A stretch of 64,000 nucleotides of DNA from Chitinophaga parva. Lineage in GTDB: Bacteria; Bacteroidota; Bacteroidia; Chitinophagales; Chitinophagaceae. The notes beneath the pieces are model-generated. The model saw nothing but the letters and a program-made list of their open reading frames with translations. It did no database searches and had not been told where the DNA came from. Positions 34,260 to 40,604 of this stretch are shown here, one piece after another (the stretch's first letter is position 1; each line of letters begins with the position of its first letter). The stretch lies in NCBI RefSeq assembly GCF_003071345.1, contig NZ_QCYK01000004.1, positions 1 through 64,000 of the forward strand. Direction: 5' to 3'. Both the position numbers and the translations under genes were made by a program.

Positions 34260-34910
34260 ATGAAGCAAATTTTTCTCCTGGGATTATTAACCTGTGGCCT
34301 GGTAATGTCGGGCATGGCACAACAGAACGACCCGAAAGCCAAAACCATCCTGGATGGGGTGAGCAAAAAATTCAAATCACTCAGTTCCATAGTGGCCAGT
34401 TTTACCCTGAAAGTAGAAGGCACCAACAATAAAGTGGCCGACAGTAAGAAAGGCGTAATGTCCATGAAGGGCAATAAATACAGGATCGTCATGGACGGCC
34501 AGGAAATTATTTCCGACAATAAAACCTCCTGGACCTATTCCAAAGATAACAACGAAGTAACCGTGAACGGGGTAGACCAAAGCGCCGGCAGCCTTACGCC
34601 CGCAAAGCTTTTCACGAACTTCTACGACAAGGATTACCTGTACCGCCTGAACGATGAAACCAGGGAGGGCGCCCGGACGTTGCAGAACATTGAGATGACA
34701 CCCACGGATAAGTCAAAGCCTACTTTCAAAGTGCTGCTTTCCGTTGATAAGAAAACGCAAACCATTTACCGCGTGAAGATGTTCAACAAGGATGGCAACC
34801 GCTACACCTACGAGATCACCGGTTTTACACCTAACAAGCTGCTGGCGGATAATCTCTTTATGTTTGATGCCAAGCAACATCCTGGTGTGGAAGTGGTAGA
34901 CCTGCGCTAA
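34260..34910 (+). CDS. lolA: LolA-like outer-membrane lipoprotein carrier
   Basis: This 216-residue periplasmic protein starts at ATG 34260 (MKQIFLLGLLTCGLVMSG) with a signal peptide ending in MAQ. The domain is the half-barrel fold of LolA. It starts with AKTILDGVSKKFKSLSSIVASFTL, continues with GVMSMKGNKYRIVMDGQEIISDNKTSWTYSKDNNEVTV, and ends with a D/R-rich strand. It carries lipoproteins from the inner to the outer membrane, which fits the many lipoproteins encoded in this window. Location behind ftsK is common in Bacteroidota. It ends before a strong terminator. Confidence 0.88.
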   Translation: MKQIFLLGLLTCGLVMSGMAQQNDPKAKTILDGVSKKFKSLSSIVASFTLKVEGTNNKVADSKKGVMSMKGNKYRIVMDGQEIISDNKTSWTYSKDNNEVTVNGVDQSAGSLTPAKLFTNFYDKDYLYRLNDETREGARTLQNIEMTPTDKSKPTFKVLLSVDKKTQTIYRVKMFNKDGNRYTYEITGFTPNKLLADNLFMFDAKQHPGVEVVDLR

Positions 34911-34932
34911 GAACGGCGCTTGTATATAACTG

Positions 34933-34970
34933 AAAAATCCCCGTGACGCTGGTAGCCACGGGGATTTTTT
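34933..34970. terminator. Terminator after lolA
   Basis: AAAAATCCCCGTG (34933-34945) and CACGGGGATTTTTT (34957-34970) form a perfect 13-base stem with flanking A and T runs, usable from both sides. Confidence 0.85.
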
Positions 34971-34988
34971 TATGGGAAGTAATATTGT

Positions 34989-35141
34989 TTAAATGCGCAC
35001 CGGTGTTACGGTGTAGCCTAGTTTTCGGAGGCCTGTAATTAAGCCATAACTTGCTTTAAGATGATCTAAACCTACTGCGATGAAACTGCTTTGTGCCTGC
35101 AGCATCGATGGTATGCGTTGAAGCCATATTAAAAACACCGC
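34989..35141 (-). pseudogene. C-terminal remnant of a TraB/GumN family protein
   Basis: Read on the minus strand, the frame ending at the TAA at 34989-34991 encodes a peptide with RIPSMLQAQSSFIAVGLDHL and GLITGLRKLGYTVTPVRI. This is the characteristic C-terminus of TraB/GumN proteins (a hydrolase-like family with FIAVG-x-x-HL ... LL-x-x-GY-x-V-x-P). Only about 45-50 codons match; the N-terminal 200 or more residues are missing, and the frame runs into the end of the MFS gene. There is no start codon or promoter of its own. It is best read as a decayed gene, probably truncated when the MFS/TetR cluster was inserted. Confidence 0.6.
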
Positions 35142-35169
35142 GCCGTCGTATTGATATTTGCAACAGTCA

Positions 35170-36444
35170 TTATTCCGCCATTACGATCACGGGTGCCGCG
35201 GTGGGTTCCGCGGCGGGCTGCGATTGCTTTTGCTGGATGGCCTTGTTCACCACGAACATGCATACCGCGCAGATCACGAAAGCCGCCACGCATACATACC
35301 CGATCACATCAAAATGATGCAGGAAGCCACTGGGCTCGGAGGTAATGATAGCGCCGCCTATCACCGCCGCTACGCCGCCCCCCATCTGCTGTACAGACGC
35401 ATTGATGGCCATGAAGGCGCCGCGGTCTTTCATATCCGGCACGGCGGAAATAAGCGCCTGCGACGGGATCATGCGGGAGGTCACCGCCGTCATCATCACA
35501 GCGTTGACGATCATCACTAACCATAACGGCGTAATGCCCAGTTGTGTGAACCAGATCACCATCAAAATAGCCAGGCAGCTGCCGGCGATGAACACATTGT
35601 ACTTACCTGCTTTATCCGCCAGGCGGCCAATGAGCGGGCCTGCTACCAGGCCTGCCGCGCCGGTTACCATGTAGAGCATGAAGAGGTCTTCCTGTTTAAT
35701 GCCTACGTTGTTCACCAAAAAATTACTGGAGTAAGGCATCAGCAGAAAGCCGCCGGTAGAAATAAATACGGTGGTGAGGAACGCTTGCTGGTAGCGGGGC
35801 TGCGCGGCGGTGGCCAGTAAGTGCTGCATAGGATGGGCCACTGGTCCGCGTTTCAGGTGTTCGCGCATGGGCTGCATGCCGCGCCAGATGGCCAGGCCGA
35901 TGAGCACGCATACGCCCACGATCAGCAGGAAGGGGGCATGCCAGTCGAACATGCCGGCCAGCTTAAGGCCGATGGGAATGCCGAGTACCTGGCTGCTGGC
36001 AAAGGCCATTTGTACAAAGCCCATCACCCGGCCCCGCACTTGCAGCGGGAAAAGATCCGCCACAATGGCCATGCCGATAGAGAACATCACGCCGCCAAAC
36101 AGGCCGGTTACCATGCGGGCCATGAGCAGGAACCAGAAGCCGGAGGCCACGCCGCAAAGCAGGGTGCCCCCGGTGAAGCCGGCGTAAAAGAACAGGAGCA
36201 TTTGTTTACGGTCAAAACGGTCTGCAAAGCCTGCGGCCGCAATACCGGAAACCGCCGCGCTGAAGGCGTAGGCAGATACGATCCAGCCAAACTGGGTGGC
36301 GGAAATGCGCATGCTTTTGGTGAGCATGGCGCCCAGCGGGGAGATCACCATGAAATCAAGGATCACGGTGAACTGGATGAGCGCAATAAGGGCTATCATA
36401 AACTTTTGATAGCGGGTGAAAGAAGTGGCGGAAGGCGTGTTCAT
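35170..36444 (-). CDS. MFS transporter (drug efflux type)
   Basis: This 424-residue inner-membrane protein has about 12 membrane helices. The ATG at 36444 (MNTPSATSFTRYQKFMIAL) fits the family; a longer frame to 36528 adds non-membrane sequence. The MFS loop 2-3 signature is seen as GFADRFDRKQMLLFFYAGF, with a matching GPLIGRLADKAGKYNVF in the second half. The family is the proton-driven exporter group of small drugs or metabolites. Its promoter region carries a perfect 20-bp palindrome that also occurs before the neighbouring small gene and the TetR gene, so expression is probably repressed by that TetR protein until a ligand appears. Confidence 0.9.
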   Translation of the reverse strand: MNTPSATSFTRYQKFMIALIALIQFTVILDFMVISPLGAMLTKSMRISATQFGWIVSAYAFSAAVSGIAAAGFADRFDRKQMLLFFYAGFTGGTLLCGVASGFWFLLMARMVTGLFGGVMFSIGMAIVADLFPLQVRGRVMGFVQMAFASSQVLGIPIGLKLAGMFDWHAPFLLIVGVCVLIGLAIWRGMQPMREHLKRGPVAHPMQHLLATAAQPRYQQAFLTTVFISTGGFLLMPYSSNFLVNNVGIKQEDLFMLYMVTGAAGLVAGPLIGRLADKAGKYNVFIAGSCLAILMVIWFTQLGITPLWLVMIVNAVMMTAVTSRMIPSQALISAVPDMKDRGAFMAINASVQQMGGGVAAVIGGAIITSEPSGFLHHFDVIGYVCVAAFVICAVCMFVVNKAIQQKQSQPAAEPTAAPVIVMAE

Positions 36445-36512
36445 AAGTGCAGATGGTGTGTGTTTAGGTGTTAGTAGCGGTGTGTAGAGACAAAACGGCC
36501 CCTGCAAGACGG

Positions 36513-36532
36513 CTAAATGAATATTCATTTAG
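36513..36532. promoter_or_regulatory. TetR operator O1, upstream of the MFS gene
   Basis: CTAAATGAATATTCATTTAG is a perfect 20-bp palindrome 68 bases before the MFS start. On the minus strand it is preceded by AGATAA, as at O2. Confidence 0.75.
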
Positions 36533-36568
36533 TTATCTGGCTAAAAAAAGGGTAAAAGCGGCGATGAT

Positions 36569-36823
36569 TTAAAAACGGTTGATGGGCACCTCGTTGGGCA
36601 ACACTTCGCAGCAGAGGCCCAGGCTTTCAATGAGAATGATGATATGTTCTGCTTCCATGCCCAGCACCACTACGCGCAGCACCTCGTCGATGTCATCGTG
36701 ATCAATGTTCCACTGGAGGATGTTAGATTGGGCATTGAGCAGGTGCGCTACGTGCAATTCAGCATTGGCCGTGAGGATGTTCGTTTTGAAAACGAGGATC
36801 TGGTTGATGAGTGTATTGCGCAT
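36569..36823 (-). CDS. Small protein with HMA-like strand/helix pattern
   Basis: This is an 84-residue cytoplasmic protein. The predicted order is strand (ILVFKTNI), helix (AELHVAHLLNA), strand (ILQWNID), strand (VLRVVV), helix (EAEHIIILIESLG) and strand (CCEVL). This is the ferredoxin-like layout of HMA domains, but the metal-binding CxxC in the first loop is absent; the only cysteines form a CC pair near residue 71. It may bind a ligand or partner rather than copper. The start codon directly abuts operator O2, and it lies between the MFS and TetR genes on the same strand, so it belongs to that regulon. No function is known. Confidence 0.65.
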   Translation of the reverse strand: MRNTLINQILVFKTNILTANAELHVAHLLNAQSNILQWNIDHDDIDEVLRVVVLGMEAEHIIILIESLGLCCEVLPNEVPINRF

Positions 36824-36825
36824 AA

Positions 36826-36841
36826 AAATGAATATTCATTT
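36826..36841. promoter_or_regulatory. TetR operator O2, abutting the 84-aa gene
   Basis: AAATGAATATTCATTT is a perfect 16-bp palindrome ending 2 bases from the ATG. On the minus strand both O1 and O2 are preceded by AGATAA plus one base, so the similarity extends beyond the palindrome. Confidence 0.75.
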
Positions 36842-36998
36842 ACTTATCTAGTGAAAAATAAACGAAGGTCCTTTGCCTTCGTGTTGCCGGAGAAGCGCTC
36901 CCGGCGGGCGTTTTGCAGGCAGGCCTGCAGGGTGTTGATGCCCGGAAAAACACTTCCGGTAAATGATCGCTGGTTTGGTTTTGTTTGCTTGCCTGCGG

Positions 36999-37592
36999 TT
37001 AAGGTTTTAATGCTTTGAGCACCATCTCCAGCGTCGTGTACAAGATTTCGTCGGTAAGTTCAAACGGCTCGCCTTTGTGGGTGTAGCCTACCTGGTGGCT
37101 TTTGATCAACTGCATCAGCGGGGCAAATGCTATGGACCAATACACTTCAAAGTTGGGCATTTGCCGCAGCTCCCCGTTGGCGATGGCTTTTTCTGAAAAA
37201 CGGGCCATCATGTTCCGGAAGTCCGGGCTGAGTATTTCCTGCGCGCGATAGTGCAGGGGGGTGTACGTGATATGCTCCATGAAAAGCCCCACTTCCTGGT
37301 GCTCCAGGGCAAACTGGGCGCGGCGTTTCCATTGCACCCGCATGCCTTCTGCGAACGTGGATTCCGGGTTGAAATCCTGGAGAATGAATTTAAAGTATTT
37401 TTCCACGATGCGGGCGTACAACTGAAGGATCAGGTCGTCGCGGTCCTTGAAGTAGATGTAGATCGTAGCGGGCGATACGCCAGCCGCCTTGGCTACTTTC
37501 TGCATACTCAACCCGTCGAAGCCCTCTTTTACAATCATATGCAGGGCCTCGCGCAGGATGGCTTTCTCTTTATTTTCGTCTCTTGTTCGCAT
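36999..37592 (-). CDS. TetR/AcrR family regulator
   Basis: This 197-residue regulator has an N-terminal TetR helix-turn-helix (about residues 9-52): ILREALHMIVKEGFDGLSMQKVAKAAGVSPATIYIYFKDRDDLI, with the recognition helix in SPATIYIYF. The C-terminal ligand-binding helices are not diagnostic. Operator O3 lies between its -33 region and -7 box, so it is probably autorepressed and also controls the 84-aa and MFS genes downstream. This is the classic layout of a drug- or metabolite-induced efflux switch. The inducer is unknown. Confidence 0.93.
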   Translation of the reverse strand: MRTRDENKEKAILREALHMIVKEGFDGLSMQKVAKAAGVSPATIYIYFKDRDDLILQLYARIVEKYFKFILQDFNPESTFAEGMRVQWKRRAQFALEHQEVGLFMEHITYTPLHYRAQEILSPDFRNMMARFSEKAIANGELRQMPNFEVYWSIAFAPLMQLIKSHQVGYTHKGEPFELTDEILYTTLEMVLKALKP

Positions 37593-37600
37593 TGATGATG

Positions 37601-37608
37601 CAAATATA
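37601..37608 (-). promoter_or_regulatory. -7 promoter box of tetR, 8 nt from the ATG
   Basis: TATATTTG on the minus strand matches TAnnTTTG and ends 8 bases before ATG 37592. It directly follows operator O3. Confidence 0.55.
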
Positions 37609-37624
37609 AGTGAATGTTCGTTTA
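37607..37624. promoter_or_regulatory. TetR operator O3, upstream of tetR
   Basis: TAAGTGAATGTTCGTTTA matches the O1 core TAAATGAATATTCATTTA at 15 of 18 positions; all three changes are A to G. It overlaps the edge of the -7 box, consistent with autorepression. Confidence 0.65.
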
Positions 37625-37757
37625 TTTATAAAATTTATTTTTACCCTTTTTTGCAGGGGCAATAACCACCAGCCACCGCGCCGGACACAAATTAGTATTT
37701 TTAAGATATATGCCGCGCAGCTCCTCATAATATCTACACTACTTGCTACATTTTCCC

Positions 37758-37765
37758 TACCTTTG
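37758..37765 (+). promoter_or_regulatory. -7 promoter box of lpdA
   Basis: TACCTTTG matches TAnnTTTG, 27 bases before ATG 37793. No -33 TTTG was found at the normal spacing. The box lies within the upstream open frame, which argues against any longer protein. Confidence 0.5.
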
Positions 37766-37792
37766 GCAAGTTTAAATAAAAACAAAAAGACT

Positions 37793-39199
37793 ATGGCATA
37801 CGACGTAATCGTAATCGGTAGCGGTCCTGGTGGCTATGTGGCAGCTATCCGGGCTTCTCAGCTAGGCTTTAAAGTAGCAATCGTAGAAAAAGAAGCCCTC
37901 GGCGGTATCTGCCTGAACTGGGGCTGTATTCCCACTAAAGCACTGCTGAAATCCGCCCAGGTATTGGAATATATGCACCATGCAAAGGATTACGGCCTGT
38001 CCGTAACCGACCCGAAAGCCGACTTCGACGCAGTAGTGAAGAGAAGCCGTGGCGTGGCCGATAAGAACTCCCGTGGCGTACAGTTCCTCATGAAGAAGAA
38101 CAAGATCGATGTACTCATGGGCTATGGTAAAGTGAAAGGTAAAGGCCAGGTGGAGATCACCGATAAAGACGGTAAAGTAACCACCCAGGAAGCAAAATAC
38201 ATCATCCTGGCTACAGGCGCCCGCAGCCGCCAGCTGCCCAACCTGCCCATCGATGGTAAGAAAGTAATTGGTTACCGCGAAGCACTGGTATTGCCCCAGG
38301 CGCCCAAATCCATGATCGTAGTAGGTTCCGGCGCTATCGGCGTTGAATTTGCCTATTTCTACGCTACCATGGGCACCAAGGTGACCATCGTTGAGTTCCT
38401 GCCCCGCATCGTGCCGGTAGAGGACGAAGAAATCTCCAAGGAACTAGAAAAGATCTACAAGAAAAAGGGTATCGAGGTAATGGTGAATGCCAGCGTGGAA
38501 AGCGTGGACACCGCTGGTGCTACCGTGAAGGCCAACGTGAAGACCGCTACCGGCAATATCACCCTCGAAGCAGACGTAGTACTGAGTGCCGTGGGGATCT
38601 CTGCCAATATCGAGAACATCGGCCTGGAACAGGTAGGGGTGAAGACCGATAAAGGCCGCGTGCTGACCGACAAATACTACGCTACCAACGTTCCGGGCAT
38701 CTACGCCATTGGCGATATCATCCCCGGTCCGGCCCTGGCACACGTTGCTTCCAAGGAAGCCATCGTTTGCGTGGAAGCCATCGCTTACAACGAAAAGAAA
38801 TTTGCCCATAAGCCCGAGCCGATCAACTACATGAACATCCCGGGCTGTACTTACTGCGTACCGGAAATTGCTTCCGTAGGCTACACTGAAAAGGCTGCCA
38901 GAGAAGCCGGTTACGAGATCCGCGTAGGCAAATTCCCGTACTCTGCATCCGGCAAGGCTGGTGCAGCAGGCGCCCCCGAAGGTTTTGTAAAAGTGATCTT
39001 TGATGCGAAGTACGGCGAGTGGCTGGGTACCCACATGATCGGTGCAAATGTAACCGAGATCATTGCGGAGACCGTTACAGCCCGCACCCTGGAAACTACT
39101 TACCAGGAAGTACTGAATTCCATCCACCCGCACCCCACCATGAGTGAAGCGGTAAAGGATGCGATTGAAGTTGCATACGACGAAGCGATCCACCTGTAA
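37793..39199 (+). CDS. lpdA: Dihydrolipoyl dehydrogenase
   Basis: This 468-residue FAD enzyme (E3) reoxidises dihydrolipoamide in pyruvate, 2-oxoglutarate, branched-chain and glycine-cleavage complexes, giving NADH. ATG 37793 opens directly into the FAD dinucleotide fold DVIVIGSGPGGYVAAI. The redox-active disulfide motif is GGICLNWGCIPTKALL (two cysteines five apart). The NAD-binding fold is IVVGSGAIGVEFAYFYATMG, and the C-terminal dimer interface has the His-Glu pair in SIHPHPTMSEAV. No E1/E2 genes are adjacent. A terminator follows. Confidence 0.96.
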   Translation: MAYDVIVIGSGPGGYVAAIRASQLGFKVAIVEKEALGGICLNWGCIPTKALLKSAQVLEYMHHAKDYGLSVTDPKADFDAVVKRSRGVADKNSRGVQFLMKKNKIDVLMGYGKVKGKGQVEITDKDGKVTTQEAKYIILATGARSRQLPNLPIDGKKVIGYREALVLPQAPKSMIVVGSGAIGVEFAYFYATMGTKVTIVEFLPRIVPVEDEEISKELEKIYKKKGIEVMVNASVESVDTAGATVKANVKTATGNITLEADVVLSAVGISANIENIGLEQVGVKTDKGRVLTDKYYATNVPGIYAIGDIIPGPALAHVASKEAIVCVEAIAYNEKKFAHKPEPINYMNIPGCTYCVPEIASVGYTEKAAREAGYEIRVGKFPYSASGKAGAAGAPEGFVKVIFDAKYGEWLGTHMIGANVTEIIAETVTARTLETTYQEVLNSIHPHPTMSEAVKDAIEVAYDEAIHL

Positions 39200-39222
39200 T
39201 CGCTTTTTCACATAATTCCAGC

Positions 39223-39255
39223 AACGGGCCTTTCCTGACCGGGAAGGCCCGTTTT
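39223..39255 (+). terminator. Terminator after lpdA
   Basis: AACGGGCCTT (39223-39232) pairs with AAGGCCCGTT (39244-39253), extended by a TCC/GGG inner stem and followed by TT. Confidence 0.75.
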
Positions 39256-39301
39256 GCCTGTTAGCGCCACCCGGGAAAAATATTCCTATCTTCACGATCC
39301 A

Positions 39302-40060
39302 ATGCAGCCCCGCACATACATACCAGCCCCCGCGCTCCGGCCTTACATCCAGCGATACCTGTTGCTGGAAAGTGAGGTGCTGGCTGTAAACCGCGTGCTG
39401 CCCAACACGGCCCTGGTACTGTGCTTCCGCTATCGCGGCGATGTACATTTTCTTGAGAATGATACCCTGCATCCCTTGCCTGTAGCCGTTTTCACAGGAT
39501 TGCGGCAAAGTGTGCGCTTTATCCAATACGCCCCGGGTACGGCAAACTTCCTGGTACAATTTACCCCCACGGGTGCCGCTGCTTTCAGTAAAATACCCCT
39601 GCATGAAACCTTCAATGAAAGCATTTCCCTGGATGCGCTGTTGCACACCGCATCCCTGGAAGAGCAACTGATGGAGGCCGTGGACGATGCGGCCCGCGTG
39701 CAGTGTGCGGACGAGTATTTTCTCCGGCAACTAAAACGTCCCGGAACGGACGCGCTTGTGGAGGCCGCAGTACACCGTATCCGGCAAAATGATGGCCATC
39801 TTAAAATGAAAGCACTGGCCGCGGAGCTGTACATTTCACAGGATGCATTTGAAAAGCGGTTCCGCCGGGTAGTAGGCGCCTCCCCGAAGCAGTATGCCGG
39901 TATTGTGCGCATGCACCATATTATTGCGCAGGGCGCTAAAAGCCTTGTTGGTGCTGCTTTTGAAGCCGGGTATGCAGATCAGCCCCATTTTAATAAAGAC
40001 TTCAAGCGCTTTACCGGCCAGGCGCCGCTTGCGTTTTTTAAAGACCCGTTATACTGGTAG
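39302..40060 (+). CDS. AraC family transcriptional regulator
   Basis: This 252-residue protein starts at ATG 39302 (MQPRTYIPAPALRPYI); a TTG further up falls in the terminator. The N-terminal region (about 1-140) resembles the DUF6597 or AraC-ligand type domain with PxxALRPYIQRYLLLE. The C-terminal AraC DNA-binding domain (about 165-250) has two helix-turn-helix units, KMKALAAELYISQDAFEKRFRRVVGASPKQY and the second with EAGYADQPHFNKDFKRFTGQAP. It probably regulates the ABM-domain gene downstream, whose leader holds a large inverted repeat. Confidence 0.9.
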   Translation: MQPRTYIPAPALRPYIQRYLLLESEVLAVNRVLPNTALVLCFRYRGDVHFLENDTLHPLPVAVFTGLRQSVRFIQYAPGTANFLVQFTPTGAAAFSKIPLHETFNESISLDALLHTASLEEQLMEAVDDAARVQCADEYFLRQLKRPGTDALVEAAVHRIRQNDGHLKMKALAAELYISQDAFEKRFRRVVGASPKQYAGIVRMHHIIAQGAKSLVGAAFEAGYADQPHFNKDFKRFTGQAPLAFFKDPLYW

Positions 40061-40179
40061 GCGATCGTTATAGATGTTAATCCCTTTCCCCATCCTTTTA
40101 GTTCTAAAGAAAGACCGGTGGTTTTATCCCGTTTGCAAAGTATAATTCAATGATTTTTTACAAGGAACACAGGCCCGCA

Positions 40180-40210
40180 GTTTGGAATTTTACGGCATAA
40201 AATTTCAAAC
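40180..40210. promoter_or_regulatory. Large inverted repeat just before the ABM-domain gene
   Basis: GTTTGGAATTTTA (40180-40192) and TAAAATTTCAAAC (40198-40210) are complementary at 12 of 13 positions around CGGCA. It ends one base before ATG 40212. It is either an operator for the neighbouring AraC protein or an RNA hairpin blocking the start codon. Confidence 0.5.
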
Positions 40211-40211
40211 G

Positions 40212-40604
40212 ATGAATGCTTTTACCCGTTTGTGTTGCCTGCTCCTGTTATGCGGCAGCATGGGCTTTAAAACCTCCATTATGCAAACAAAACACGCCGT
40301 GTACGTAGACCAGTTCTTTGTTCCTGCTCCCGCCATTGATAGTTTTATGGAACGCATGCTGTATAACCGCAAGCTGTTGCGCACAATGCCAGGGTTACTG
40401 CACCAGGAGGCCTATGCCCGCAAGGATGAACAGGGCAACCTGTATGTGCTCACCACCGCCAGCTGGGAGAGCGATGCAGCCCTGCAACACGCCCGTGTTA
40501 CCGTGCAAAACGCCTACAAAGAAGAAGGATTTGACCTGGCGGCTATGCTGGCGCGCCAGCACATTAAACTGGAGCGCTCCGTGTACCAGCCACTGGAAGA
40601 TTAA
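40212..40604 (+). CDS. Exported antibiotic-biosynthesis-monooxygenase-like (ABM) protein
   Basis: This 130-residue protein has a probable signal peptide (MNAFTRLCCLLLLCGSMG) when read from ATG 40212. The rest is a single ferredoxin-like ABM domain, with YVDQFFVPAPAIDSFMERMLYNRKLLRTMPGLLHQEAY and YVLTTASWESDAALQHA. ABM proteins include small cofactor-free quinol monooxygenases and heme-degrading enzymes; many are of unknown function, and an exported form is unusual. The stop codon overlaps the convergent subtilase by 4 bases (TTAA, 40601-40604). Confidence 0.8.
   Translation: MNAFTRLCCLLLLCGSMGFKTSIMQTKHAVYVDQFFVPAPAIDSFMERMLYNRKLLRTMPGLLHQEAYARKDEQGNLYVLTTASWESDAALQHARVTVQNAYKEEGFDLAAMLARQHIKLERSVYQPLED

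Noticed and set aside
37610..37792. N-terminal extension of lpdA (61 extra codons)
   Set aside because: The extension covers the promoter -7 box and part of the tetR promoter, and the FAD fold begins directly at ATG 37793.
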